DNA from: Roseovarius dicentrarchi
GTDB lineage: Bacteria > Pseudomonadota > Alphaproteobacteria > Rhodobacterales > Rhodobacteraceae
Direction: 5' to 3'
NCBI RefSeq assembly: GCF_003316635.1
Contig: NZ_QNQP01000007.1
Location: 89,925-153,924 of the forward strand
Length of the DNA: 64,000 bases
This document shows positions 1 to 8,580 of this stretch, one piece after another. Every line of letters starts with the position of its first letter. Position 1 is the stretch's first letter. A program made the translations under genes and the position numbers. Below the pieces are notes generated by a model. That model saw nothing but the letters and a program-made list of their open reading frames with translations, was not told the origin of the DNA and searched no databases.

Positions 1-1
1 G

Positions 2-634
2 CTGGCCCTGAAGGACGGCCCCATAAAGCAGATCGCAGACCTGAGGGGCGGCAAGATCGGTTATTCCGTCGCCGGCGTCGAGGAGGCATTGCTCAGCGCG
101 ATCCTGACCGCGCATGACATCGCACTGGACGAGGTCGAGATGATCAACGTCAACTGGTCGCTTGGCCCTTCGGTCATGTCGGGTCAGGTCGATGCGGTCA
201 TCGGCGCCTACCGCAATTTCGAGCTGAACCAGATGGAGATCGAGGGCGTGCCCGGCACCTGTTTCTTCCTCGAAGAAATCGGCATCCCGTCATATGACGA
301 GCTGATCTATGTCGCCAATCCCGGCACGATGGACGGCGCCAAAATCAGCCGCTTCCTGCGCGCGACGGCCAAGGCGACACAATACATCGTTAACCACCCC
401 GAGGATAGCTGGGACATTTTCAAATCCACATCGCCCGAGCTGGACGATGCCCTGAACGCCCGCGCCTGGACCGACACGATCCCGCGCTTTGCCCTGCGCC
501 CGGCCGCCGTGGATGTTGCGCGCTATGCCGAATTCGAGCATTTCCTGAAGGACGCGGGCCTCTTGGACAGCACGCGCCCGGTGTCCGATCTGGCGGTTGA
601 TCCGGGCAGCGATGCCGTGCAGGAGGCGCAGTAA
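2..634 (+). CDS. ABC transporter substrate-binding protein, thiamine-precursor type (5' truncated)
   Basis: The frame is open from base 2, so the N-terminus with any signal peptide lies outside the window; about 210 residues are visible. The visible part reads as the C-terminal lobe of an NMT1/THI5-like periplasmic binding protein, with a ligand-lobe stretch KIGYSVAGVEE near the left edge. Its stop codon overlaps the ATG of tenA (TAATG), and a matching ATPase and permease follow, so it is the binding component of a ThiXYZ-like importer for a hydroxymethylpyrimidine-type thiamine precursor. The substrate is inferred from the tenA linkage; riboflavin or sulfonate relatives of the family are alternatives. 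Confidence 0.8.
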   Translation: MALKDGPIKQIADLRGGKIGYSVAGVEEALLSAILTAHDIALDEVEMINVNWSLGPSVMSGQVDAVIGAYRNFELNQMEIEGVPGTCFFLEEIGIPSYDELIYVANPGTMDGAKISRFLRATAKATQYIVNHPEDSWDIFKSTSPELDDALNARAWTDTIPRFALRPAAVDVARYAEFEHFLKDAGLLDSTRPVSDLAVDPGSDAVQEAQ

Positions 635-1302
635 TGTACGGCGATACCTTCAGCGCATGGCGCGCGGACACCGCCGAGGAATGGCACGCCTACACACACC
701 ACCCCTTTGTCGAGGGGCTGCGGACCGGCACCCTGCCCCGCGCGGCCTATCTGCACTACCTCGTGCAGGATTACGTGTTCCTCATCCACTTCTCCCGCGC
801 ATGGGCGCTGGCCGTGACCAAGGCCGAGACGGTCGAGGAAATGCGCTTTGCCGCCGGCACGCTGGATGCGCTGCTCAACGGGGAAATTGCGCTGCACATC
901 GCCACCTGCGCCCGCGACGGCATTGACGAGGCAACGCTATTTGCCGCGCCCGAGGCGGTGCAGAACATCGCCTACACGCGCTATGTGCTGGATGCGGGCC
1001 ATTCGGGCGATTTTCTGGATCTGCTGGCGGCGCTGGCGCCCTGCGTTCTGGGTTACGGCGAAATCGGTCTGCGGCTGGCGGCTGGCCGGGGCGACACGCC
1101 CTATGGCGACTGGATCGACACCTATGCGGGGCCGGACTACCAGCAGGCCTGCCGCGATACCGGCGCGCTGATGGATGCGGCGGTGACTCGCCGGCTGGGA
1201 CCGGTGCCGCAGGACAGCCCGCGCTGGGCGGCCCTGTCGGGGCGGTTCGCCACCGCCACGCGGCTGGAAATCGGGTTCTGGGATATGGGTCTGGCCGGAT
1301 GA
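634..1302 (+). CDS. tenA: TenA family aminopyrimidine aminohydrolase (thiaminase II)
   Basis: 222 aa, the usual TenA length. Family features visible are HYLVQDYVFL near residue 42, which carries the substrate-binding Asp, and CVLGYGEIG near residue 130, with the catalytic Cys. TenA hydrolyses aminomethyl-pyrimidine thiamine breakdown products to hydroxymethylpyrimidine for salvage. It sits inside the ABC operon, overlapping the binding-protein gene upstream and the ATPase gene downstream (ATGA). That arrangement couples uptake of a thiamine degradation product with its conversion in the cytoplasm. Confidence 0.92.
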   Translation: MYGDTFSAWRADTAEEWHAYTHHPFVEGLRTGTLPRAAYLHYLVQDYVFLIHFSRAWALAVTKAETVEEMRFAAGTLDALLNGEIALHIATCARDGIDEATLFAAPEAVQNIAYTRYVLDAGHSGDFLDLLAALAPCVLGYGEIGLRLAAGRGDTPYGDWIDTYAGPDYQQACRDTGALMDAAVTRRLGPVPQDSPRWAALSGRFATATRLEIGFWDMGLAG

Positions 1303-2021
1303 CAGCCCCCGGCATCACGCTGAACGGGTCCGTCGATATCGGAGGTGCGCCGCTGATTGCGCAGATCGCGCTTGCGGTGGCGCCCGGCCAATGGACCTGC
1401 CTTCTGGGCGCGTCCGGCGTGGGCAAATCCACCCTGCTGCGCCTGATCGCGGGCATCGCGGACGAGGCAGCGCTGACCGGCACGCTGGCGGCCGGCGATG
1501 GCGCGCCGCTGGCCGGGCGCGTGGCGCTGATGGCACAATCGGACCTGCTGCTGCCCTGGCTGACCGTGGCGGAAAACGTGGCGCTGGGCGCCCGGCTGCG
1601 CGGCACGGCGCCCGACAAGGCCCGCGTGGCGCAAAGGCTGGCCGATGTCGGGCTGGCCGCGCAGGCCGCCCAGCGCCCCGCCACGTTATCGGGCGGCCAG
1701 CGCCAGCGCGCCGCGCTTGCCCGTACCCTGATGGAGGACCGGCCCATCGTGCTGCTGGACGAGCCATTCTCGGCGCTGGATGCGCGCACCCGCGCGCAGG
1801 TGCAGGACGTGGCGGCAGAGCTGCTGCGCGGCAAGACCGTGCTGATGGTCACCCATGACCCGGCCGAGGCGGCGAGGCTGAGCGATGCGATCCTTGTCCT
1901 GGACACCGGCGGCCTGCGCAGCCATGCCGCCCCGCCCGGCGCACCGCCCCGCGCGGTGGACGATGCGCAGATGCTCAGCGCGCAGGGCGCGCTGCTGGCC
2001 GAATTGCGGGCAGGATCGTGA
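1299..2021 (+). CDS. ABC transporter ATP-binding protein (ThiZ-like)
   Basis: 240 aa ABC ATPase. Walker A is GASGVGKST (about residues 38-46), the Q-loop is around MAQSDLL, the signature is LSGGQRQR, and Walker B is IVLLDEP followed by an H-loop at MVTHDP. It starts at ATG 1299, overlapping the tenA stop, and its end overlaps the permease start. It powers the thiamine-precursor importer of this operon. The SsuB/TauB/ThiZ subfamily is hard to separate by sequence alone, so the substrate comes from context. Confidence 0.88.
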   Translation: MTAPGITLNGSVDIGGAPLIAQIALAVAPGQWTCLLGASGVGKSTLLRLIAGIADEAALTGTLAAGDGAPLAGRVALMAQSDLLLPWLTVAENVALGARLRGTAPDKARVAQRLADVGLAAQAAQRPATLSGGQRQRAALARTLMEDRPIVLLDEPFSALDARTRAQVQDVAAELLRGKTVLMVTHDPAEAARLSDAILVLDTGGLRSHAAPPGAPPRAVDDAQMLSAQGALLAELRAGS

Positions 2022-2755
2022 GGCGCGCGGGCAGCATCATCGCCTCGGCCCTCGTGGCGCTGGCGGCGTGGCAGGCGCTGGTCCTGCTGACGGGCGTGCC
2101 GCGCTTTATCCTGCCCGGCCCGGCACTGGTGGCCGAAACGCTGTGGACCAGCCGCGCGCTGATTGCCCATCACACCATGATCACCGCGATCGAGGTGCTG
2201 GCCGGCCTTGCCCTGGGCGCCAGTCTGGGCGGCGCGACAGCCGTTGCGCTGGCCGCCTCGCCGCTGGCCCGGCAACTGGTGCGCCCGATGCTGATCTTCA
2301 GTCAGGCGGTGCCGGTGTTCGCGCTGGCGCCGATCCTGACGCTATGGTTCGGCTATGGCATCGGCTCGAAAATCGTGATGACGTTGCTGGTGATCTATTT
2401 CCCGGTCACATCGGCATTTTTCGACGCGCTGATGCGCACCCCGCAGGCATGGGTCGACATGGCCCGCCTGATGGGCGCCAGCCCCGCGCGCATTATGCGC
2501 CATATCCGCATTCCCGCCGCGCTGCCCGGCTTTGCCTCTGGCCTGCGGCTGGCGGCGGTCTATGCGCCGATTGGCGCGATCATCGGCGAATGGGTGGGCG
2601 CGTCCAAGGGGCTTGGCTATCTGATGCTGCTGGCCAATGGCCGCGCGAAAACCGACCTGATGTTTGCCGCGCTGATCGTACTGGCCGTCTGCACCGTCCT
2701 GCTGCACGCCGCCGTCGACCGCGCCTGCCGCGCCACGCTGGACCGAAATGGCTAA
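2018..2755 (+). CDS. ABC transporter permease (ThiX-like)
   Basis: 245 aa, with about six hydrophobic helices and the binding-protein-dependent transport signature in the last third (MARLMGASPARIMRHIRIPAALPG region). The start is GTG 2018 within GTGAGG, overlapping the ATPase stop. It is the membrane channel of the thiamine-precursor importer and the last gene of the operon; the next gene begins 114 bp later behind its own candidate promoter. Confidence 0.88.
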   Translation: MRRAGSIIASALVALAAWQALVLLTGVPRFILPGPALVAETLWTSRALIAHHTMITAIEVLAGLALGASLGGATAVALAASPLARQLVRPMLIFSQAVPVFALAPILTLWFGYGIGSKIVMTLLVIYFPVTSAFFDALMRTPQAWVDMARLMGASPARIMRHIRIPAALPGFASGLRLAAVYAPIGAIIGEWVGASKGLGYLMLLANGRAKTDLMFAALIVLAVCTVLLHAAVDRACRATLDRNG

Positions 2756-2799
2756 GACGCTATTCGGCACCGAAAACGCGCTGCCTGCCGCCACGTGCG

Positions 2800-2825
2800 G
2801 GAACTTATTGCACCGCCCGCCGGTT
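2800..2825 (+). promoter_or_regulatory. candidate EcfG-type general-stress promoter
   Basis: GGAAC at 2800-2804, a 17-base spacer, then GGTT at 2822-2825. This is one mismatch from the alphaproteobacterial EcfG consensus GGAAC-N16/17-CGTT. It lies about 45 bp before the YihY gene start and after the thiamine operon. Confidence 0.4.
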
Positions 2826-2869
2826 TCCTACGGCAACACATTGCCCGTTGCCCAAATCAGGAGACAACC

Positions 2870-3814
2870 ATGACCCGAGGCCGCGATGCCGAAACCCCGA
2901 CCCGCATCCCGGCCAAAGGGTGGAAGGACATCCTGCTCAGGGTGAAATCCGAAATGTCGGATGACCATGTCGGGCTGATCGCGGCGGGCGTGGCATTCTA
3001 CACGCTTCTGGCGCTGTTCCCGGCGATTACCGCCATGCTTGCCATCGGCGGTCTGCTGGTCGAGCCGTCGCAGATCGTCGATCAGCTGCGGGATGTGACG
3101 CAGATCATGCCGGAAAACGTCGCGCAGATCATCCTGACACAGGCGCAAGAGGTCGCCGGATCGCAAAAGGCCGGCCTCGGCCTTGCTGCCGCGCTGGGTA
3201 TCCTGCTTGCCATATATTCCGCCTCCAAGGGGGTCGGCAGCCTGATCGAAGGGCTGAACGTGGCCTATGACGAGGATGAGACGCGCGGATTTGTCTGGCT
3301 GAAGCTGGTCACGCTGGCGCTGACGGTTGTGCTGATCCTTGGCGTTGTGGGCGCGCTGTTCCTGATGACGATCATCCCGCTGGCGCTGACCTTCGTGCAG
3401 TTGGGCGCGGCGACGGAAATCATCGTCACCGCGATAAGCTGGCTGTTGATGCTGGCCCTCATCATGCTGGCGCTGGCGATGCTCTACCGTTTTGGCCCTG
3501 ATCGTGACCGGCCTGAATGGCGCTGGGCATCGCTGGGCGCTGTGGTGGCATGCGCCGCATGGCTGCTGGCGACCATCGGATTTGCGATCTATGCCACGAA
3601 TTTCGGCTCTTACAACGAAAGCTTTGGCTCGCTGGGCGGTGCGATCGTGCTGCTGATGTGGCTATGGATTTCGGCTTATGTCGTCCTGATGGGCGCCGAA
3701 CTCAACGCCGAGATTGAGGCGCAGACGCGGTATGACACCACCATCGGCGAGCCTGAGCCAATGGGAACGCGCGGCGCGGAGAAGGCCGACAACTTGGGCG
3801 AGACACATACCTGA
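2870..3814 (+). CDS. YihY/BrkB family inner-membrane protein
   Basis: 314 aa. The ATG at 2870 is preceded by AGGAGA at a good distance, which decides this start over upstream alternatives. After a cytoplasmic N-terminus there are about six membrane segments; family features are DHVGLIAAGVAFYTLLALFPA (first segment), YSASKGVGSLIEGLN in the middle, and GGAIVLLMWLWISAYVVLMGAELN near the end. The family was once annotated as ribonuclease BN, which is incorrect, and its function is unsettled. The hydrophilic tail is acidic and short. A near-consensus stress promoter precedes it. Confidence 0.88.
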   Translation: MTRGRDAETPTRIPAKGWKDILLRVKSEMSDDHVGLIAAGVAFYTLLALFPAITAMLAIGGLLVEPSQIVDQLRDVTQIMPENVAQIILTQAQEVAGSQKAGLGLAAALGILLAIYSASKGVGSLIEGLNVAYDEDETRGFVWLKLVTLALTVVLILGVVGALFLMTIIPLALTFVQLGAATEIIVTAISWLLMLALIMLALAMLYRFGPDRDRPEWRWASLGAVVACAAWLLATIGFAIYATNFGSYNESFGSLGGAIVLLMWLWISAYVVLMGAELNAEIEAQTRYDTTIGEPEPMGTRGAEKADNLGETHT

Positions 3815-3820
3815 GCGCGG

Positions 3821-4363
3821 TCACGCGCGCGACAGCACAGCCCGTGGCCGCGCGCGATAGAGCGCGGAGGTGACAAGCCCCGCGATCACCGCCTTGATCG
3901 CGTCGCCGGGGATGAACGCCGTCACCAGCAGCGCGGCCTGCGCCGGTGTTTTGTCCAGCACAATCGCCATCCCGGCAATTCCGAACGCATAAAGCACAAC
4001 GCCCCCGACAGCCGCCCCGACGCCGGCCGTGACGGCCAGCGGCGCGCCGCGCCACCGCTCGGTCACGAACCCGGCGACAAAGGCCGCGACGGGAAAGCCG
4101 ATGACAAACCCGCCGGTCGGCCCGACAATCACGCCCAGCCCCCCCTTGCCACCCGACAGCAGCGGCAAACCAAGAAAGACCAGCAGCAAAAACAGCAGCA
4201 CCGCCAGCGTCCCGCGCCGCGCGCCCAGCACGGTGCCGCACAACATAACGCCCAAGGATTGCGCGGTGATCGGCACACCGAATGGCAGCATGACCGCCGG
4301 AATGATCCCCAGCGCGGCGATCAGCGCGGCGAATAGCGCGATAAGGGCGATGTTGCGTTCCAT
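3821..4363 (-). CDS. bioY: biotin transporter S-component BioY
   Basis: 180 aa, about six membrane helices, with the BioY-type GPTGGFVIGFPVAAFVAG stretch in the middle. The ATG at 4363 follows AGGAG at the right spacing; the open frame extends further upstream but without a ribosome site. It binds biotin in the membrane and works alone or with an energy-coupling factor module. It is the third gene of bioM-bioN-bioY, 73 bp after bioN. It ends 6 bp from the convergent YihY gene. Confidence 0.93.
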   Translation of the reverse strand: MERNIALIALFAALIAALGIIPAVMLPFGVPITAQSLGVMLCGTVLGARRGTLAVLLFLLLVFLGLPLLSGGKGGLGVIVGPTGGFVIGFPVAAFVAGFVTERWRGAPLAVTAGVGAAVGGVVLYAFGIAGMAIVLDKTPAQAALLVTAFIPGDAIKAVIAGLVTSALYRARPRAVLSRA

Positions 4364-4436
4364 GGCGGCAGGCTCCTGTCTGGTATTCGGTGGCCAGTTG
4401 CGCCGGATTTGCACCGCAAGGCAACTGAAAAATCGC

Positions 4437-5033
4437 TCAGACGCCGCCGCGCGCCTTGAGTGCGTCGGCCACACGCTCCGCATCGTCGATGGCAATCAGC
4501 GTGAAGGGCAGCACGATCCGCCAGCCGGGCCTGCGCGCCGACCGCGCCCGCCACGCGCGCGACAGCGCCGCACCCTTCTGCGCCAGCATGGGGGTGAACC
4601 GGATCACCAGCGCGATGCCCAGCTCCAGTGCGCGCGTCCCGATCCCGATCCGGCGCAACGGGGCGGCCAGCCAGCGCACGACGCCGATCATGTCCGACAG
4701 TTGCGTTGTCATGGTCACAAGGTTCGCCAGCCCCACCGCCGTCACCAGTCGCAGCGCGATGATGGCGCCCTCTGCCGGGGTCGCTGTCACCAGATGCCAG
4801 ACGAAAATCACCGCCAGAAACGGCCAGAGCATCCGAAGCCGCGCCAATCCGTTGCGCAAAAACACCGCGCCGGGCGCCGCATAAAGCGCCAGCATCATCG
4901 CGAATGCCGCGCCCTGCCCCGCCACACTGTCCAGCGCGAAAAGGCCCATCGTGGCCGCGCACAGCGCCGCCAGCTTGGCCCCCGCAGGCCAGCCATGCGC
5001 CCATGTCTCAACCGGCGAGGTCAGAGATATCAT
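4437..5033 (-). CDS. bioN: energy-coupling factor transmembrane protein BioN
   Basis: 198 aa CbiQ-family T-component with four to five hydrophobic helices. Two short Ala-Arg-rich coupling motifs lie in the C-terminal half (AWRARSARRPG and ALKARGG), where this family contacts the ATPases. The ATG at 5033 lies inside the end of bioM, so the genes overlap by 26 bp and are probably translationally coupled. It links BioM ATP hydrolysis to BioY. Confidence 0.88.
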   Translation of the reverse strand: MISLTSPVETWAHGWPAGAKLAALCAATMGLFALDSVAGQGAAFAMMLALYAAPGAVFLRNGLARLRMLWPFLAVIFVWHLVTATPAEGAIIALRLVTAVGLANLVTMTTQLSDMIGVVRWLAAPLRRIGIGTRALELGIALVIRFTPMLAQKGAALSRAWRARSARRPGWRIVLPFTLIAIDDAERVADALKARGGV

Positions 5034-5730
5034 CCATCCCTCCCAGCCGCTGCATATCGGCGGTAAATTCAGGCAAAACGTCCGCCGCCAGCCCATCGGC
5101 GGCAATCGCGCCGCCAGAAATCCAGATCACGCGGTCATACCCGGCCAGCGTCGCCGGATCGTGGCTGATATGCAGCAGATGCGCATCGACCCCGTCCAGA
5201 TAGCGCATCAGCTGCATCCGCGTGGGAATATCAAGGCCCGAAAGCGGCTCGTCCAGCACGATCAGACGCGGGCGCATGGCAAGGATCGCCATCAGGCACA
5301 GCAGCTGTTTCTGCCCTTGGCTGAGCGGATGAACGGCGGCACCGGCCCAATGGCCCTTGCCGAATTGCTCCAGAATGGCGCGCACGCCCGCCGCCGCCTC
5401 TGCCTTGGTCTGGCCCAGCTGCGTCAGGCCAAAGGCGATTTCCTCGTCCACGGTCGGGAAAATGATCTGGTGATCGGGGTTCTGAAACAGGATGCCGACG
5501 GTGCGGATGGCGGCCTTGCGATCCTGCGCCACATCGACGCCGAACAGCCGCACATCGCCGCTATCCGGCGCTTGCAGCCCTGCGATCACCCGCGCCAGCG
5601 TGCTTTTGCCGGACCCGTTGCGCCCGACGATGCCGATGCGCCGCTGATCGCCGTTCAGGGTAATTCCATGCAAAATCGCCCGCCCCTCAAGGGCGAGCGA
5701 TACGTTGCTCAATGCCAGTGGCTGCGCCAA
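5008..5730 (-). CDS. bioM: biotin transport ATP-binding protein BioM
   Basis: 240 aa energy-coupling factor ATPase. Walker A is GRNGSGKST (about residues 37-45), the Q-loop is FQNPDHQI, the signature is LSQGQKQLL, Walker B is LIVLDEPLSGLD, and the H-loop is ISHDP. It is the first gene of bioMNY on the minus strand and begins 65 bp after the aldehyde dehydrogenase gene, with a GC hairpin between them, so it may have its own promoter. Confidence 0.9.
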   Translation of the reverse strand: MAQPLALSNVSLALEGRAILHGITLNGDQRRIGIVGRNGSGKSTLARVIAGLQAPDSGDVRLFGVDVAQDRKAAIRTVGILFQNPDHQIIFPTVDEEIAFGLTQLGQTKAEAAAGVRAILEQFGKGHWAGAAVHPLSQGQKQLLCLMAILAMRPRLIVLDEPLSGLDIPTRMQLMRYLDGVDAHLLHISHDPATLAGYDRVIWISGGAIAADGLAADVLPEFTADMQRLGGMDDISDLAG

Positions 5731-5750
5731 TACCCATCCGCCTCATGTTA

Positions 5751-5780
5751 CCGCCCGCACGGGTGTAGCCGCGCGGGCGG
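5751..5780 (-). terminator. GC-rich hairpin between aldehyde dehydrogenase gene and bioM
   Basis: CCGCCCGC and GCGGGCGG form a perfect 8-bp stem with a 14-base loop just after the aldehyde dehydrogenase stop on the minus strand. No clear T-run follows, so it may be a weak or partial terminator. Confidence 0.4.
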
Positions 5781-5794
5781 GAGGTTCACAAGGC

Positions 5795-7306
5795 TCAGAT
5801 GTCGAACTTGACCCCCTGGGCCAGCGGCAGCTCGTCCGAGTAGTTGATGGTGTTGGTCTGGCGTCGCATGTAGCCCTTCCACGCGTCGGACCCGCTCTCG
5901 CGCCCGCCGCCGGTTTCCTTTTCGCCGCCGAAGGCGCCGCCGATTTCGGCGCCCGAGGGGCCGATATTGACGTTGGCAATGCCGCAATCGCTGCCGGTGT
6001 CGGACACGAACCGCTCCGCCTCGCGCACGTTCAGGGTGAAGATACAGCTCGACAGGCCCTGCGGCACGTCGTTCTGCATCTCGATCGCCTCGTCCAGCGT
6101 GTCGTATTCCATGACGTAAAGGATCGGCGCAAAGGTTTCATGCTTCACGATGTCGGTCTGGCCGGGCATCACCGCGATGGCGGGTTTGACATAAACGCCG
6201 CCCTCGGGCGCGCCGTCCGCCGCGCCGCCGCCGATGATGGTGCCGCCCTGCGATTTCGCGGCCTCCAGCGCCTTGTCCATGCCCTGACCGGCGGCCTTGT
6301 CGATCAGCGGGCCGACCAGTGTGTCGGACTCCAGCGGGCTGCCGATGGGCAGGCCGGCGTAAGCTTTCTCAAGCTTCTGCACCAGATCATCCTTGATGGA
6401 TTTATGCACGATCAGGCGGCGCAGCGAGGTGCAGCGCTGGCCTGCGGTGCCGACGGCGGAAAAGGTGATCGCGCGCACGGCCATGTCGATATCGGCCGAG
6501 GGCGCGACGATCATCGCGTTATTGCCGCCCAACTCAAGGATGCAGCGGCCAAACCGCTCGGCCACCTTAGGCCCGACAGCGGCGCCCATGCGGGTCGATC
6601 CGGTGGCGGAGATCACCGGCACGTCCTTGGACGTCGACAGCGCCTCGCCCAGATCGGCACGGCCGACGACCACCTGCAACAGATGCTCGGGCGCATCCTC
6701 GCCGAACCGCGCAATCGCGCGCGCCATGATGTTGGCCGAAGCCAGAGCCGTCAGCGGTGTTTTCTCCGACGGCTTCCAGATCACCGGGTTGCCGCAGACA
6801 AACGCCAGCGCCGAGTTCCACGCCCAGGGCGCGACCGGGAAGTTGAACGCGGTGATCACGCCCGTCGGCCCCATCGGATGCCACGTCTCCATCATGCGGT
6901 GGCCGGGACGTTCCGATGCAATGGTCAGGCCATATAGCTGGCGCGACAGGCCGACGGCGAAATCGCAGATGTCGATCATTTCCTGCACTTCGCCGAGGCC
7001 TTCGGAGACGATCTTGCCCGCCTCCCATGAAACCAGCGCGCCAAGGTCGTCCTTGGCCGCGCGCAGCTCCTCGCCCAGAAGGCGCACCAGCTCGCCCCGG
7101 CGGGGGGCCGGCACTTGGCGCCATGCCCTGAACGCGGTGTTCGCATTGGCGATGACCGTGTCCATATCGGCGGCCTTGGTTTCCACCAGCTTGGCCATCT
7201 GGCTGCCATCGACGGGCGAATGCACGGCCAGCGTGCCGCCGGTCAGGTCAGCCTCTTTCAGGTCCAGATTGGCAAGGACGGTTTTCAGATCTTTCGAGGT
7301 GCTCAT
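5795..7306 (-). CDS. ALDH7-type aldehyde dehydrogenase, probable aminoadipate-semialdehyde dehydrogenase
   Basis: 503 aa, a full-length aldehyde dehydrogenase. The general-base Glu is in LELGGNNAMIV and the catalytic Cys in GQRCTSLRRL. The N-terminus (DLKTVLANLDLKE) and tail (NTINYSDELPLAQGVKFDI) resemble the ALDH7/AmaB group, which oxidises 2-aminoadipate 6-semialdehyde. The gene starts 9 bp after a saccharopine dehydrogenase-like gene on the same strand, which supports lysine degradation through aminoadipate. The exact substrate is inferred. Confidence 0.85.
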   Translation of the reverse strand: MSTSKDLKTVLANLDLKEADLTGGTLAVHSPVDGSQMAKLVETKAADMDTVIANANTAFRAWRQVPAPRRGELVRLLGEELRAAKDDLGALVSWEAGKIVSEGLGEVQEMIDICDFAVGLSRQLYGLTIASERPGHRMMETWHPMGPTGVITAFNFPVAPWAWNSALAFVCGNPVIWKPSEKTPLTALASANIMARAIARFGEDAPEHLLQVVVGRADLGEALSTSKDVPVISATGSTRMGAAVGPKVAERFGRCILELGGNNAMIVAPSADIDMAVRAITFSAVGTAGQRCTSLRRLIVHKSIKDDLVQKLEKAYAGLPIGSPLESDTLVGPLIDKAAGQGMDKALEAAKSQGGTIIGGGAADGAPEGGVYVKPAIAVMPGQTDIVKHETFAPILYVMEYDTLDEAIEMQNDVPQGLSSCIFTLNVREAERFVSDTGSDCGIANVNIGPSGAEIGGAFGGEKETGGGRESGSDAWKGYMRRQTNTINYSDELPLAQGVKFDI

Positions 7307-7315
7307 GGCATGCTC

Positions 7316-8410
7316 CTATTCAGTAACGTTACCCGGTGCGTAAAGCGCCCCGAACTCGGTGGCAAGGAAGTCGGCCAATTTCACCTGTTCCTGACCGACA
7401 AAACCGGCGGAGGGCAGCTTGCCCATGCGCATCAGGTCCACCACGGCCAGAATTCCGGCGGCGGTGGTGATCTGGATCGCGCTGCGATGCGTGCCGCCGA
7501 TCTGGCGCGCGACTGTTTTGTTGATGAAGCTGCGCTCGCGGTGCGCGCCATCCTTCTGGCCGGTAGCGGTGCAGTAAACCAGCACCACGTCCTGGGCCGT
7601 GCGCGGCAGCGCCGTCTCGAAAATATCCTTCAGCACATCGCGCCGTCGTTCCAGCCCCAGATCGTGCAAGAGCAGTTTGAGAATCGCGCAATGGCCGGGG
7701 TAACGCATGGTGCGGTAGGACACCCGGCGCGCGCGGCCCTTCAGCGCCTCCGCCAGCGTGCCAAGCCCGCCGGAGGTATTGAAACATTCGTAATTCACGC
7801 CGTCCAGCGCCAGTTCCTCCAGATCCTCCAGCGGGGCCAGCTGGCGCAATTCGCCCTCCACCAGCGCGGTGCAGGGGTTGCAGTACTCATTTATCAGCCC
7901 ATCAGTGGACCATGTCAGATTGTATTTCAGCGCATTCGTCGGATAGAGCGGCAGCGCCCCCACCCGCAGCGACAGGGTGTCCAGTTCATCAAACTGCGCC
8001 GCCAGATCGGCACCCGCGATGCCGACGAAACCGGGCGCCAGCCCGCATTGCGGCATGAAGGCGGTCTGCGCCCCGTCGGCCAATTCCTGCACCGCGCGGG
8101 TGGCAGCGACATCTTCGGTCAGGTCGAAATAATGCGCGCCGGTGGATTTGGCCGCGCCCGCGATTTGCGGCGTCAGGAAAAACGGCGCGGCGCTGATCAC
8201 GGCATGGTGGCCCTCAAGCGCCTTGGTCAGCGCGGCGGCATCGGTCACGTCAACCTGCGCGGTCTTGACCCCATCATCCGCCAGCGGTGTCAGCCCGGCC
8301 GCGTCGCGGTCAATCACGGTCACGCTGTAATGAGCCGAGCCTTGCAAAAGCGCGGCGATCATCTGGCCGATATTGCCGGCGCCGACGATGGCGATGTTCC
8401 AGATACTCAT
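7316..8410 (-). CDS. saccharopine dehydrogenase family protein, probable lysine 6-dehydrogenase or saccharopine dehydrogenase
   Basis: 364 aa. The N-terminal Rossmann fold has [15 protein letters not shown] (residues 7-21), followed by a catalytic domain with [12 protein letters not shown] near residue 125 and [10 protein letters not shown] near 235. The ATG at 8410 follows AAGGA. The family oxidises lysine or saccharopine to aminoadipate semialdehyde with NAD(P). The neighbouring aldehyde dehydrogenase would take the product to aminoadipate. Length fits lysine 6-dehydrogenase or the stand-alone saccharopine dehydrogenase; no lysine-ketoglutarate reductase gene is adjacent, which slightly favours direct lysine dehydrogenation. 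Confidence 0.8.
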   Translation of the reverse strand: MSIWNIAIVGAGNIGQMIAALLQGSAHYSVTVIDRDAAGLTPLADDGVKTAQVDVTDAAALTKALEGHHAVISAAPFFLTPQIAGAAKSTGAHYFDLTEDVAATRAVQELADGAQTAFMPQCGLAPGFVGIAGADLAAQFDELDTLSLRVGALPLYPTNALKYNLTWSTDGLINEYCNPCTALVEGELRQLAPLEDLEELALDGVNYECFNTSGGLGTLAEALKGRARRVSYRTMRYPGHCAILKLLLHDLGLERRRDVLKDIFETALPRTAQDVVLVYCTATGQKDGAHRERSFINKTVARQIGGTHRSAIQITTAAGILAVVDLMRMGKLPSAGFVGQEQVKLADFLATEFGALYAPGNVTE

Positions 8411-8580
8411 AGGTCGATCCTTGAATTCAGCGCTGCAAGCGCATCAATTTATCCGGTCCCGTGCCGGATCATCGCGCCCCGGCAGTGGCCAAGTCAAGCG
8501 CAGTGCGCCATTGCCTGCTTGCACCCTTGCCGGGCGCCGGGCAATGTGCGCTGCAAAACTCAAGCGACCGGAGGCCCCGC

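Noticed and set aside
1..633. TPP riboswitch for the thiamine operon
   Set aside because: The operon start lies left of the window, so none can be seen.
875..2275. 466-codon minus-strand frame opposite tenA and the ABC genes
   Set aside because: Spans three real overlapping genes in antisense and has no domain.
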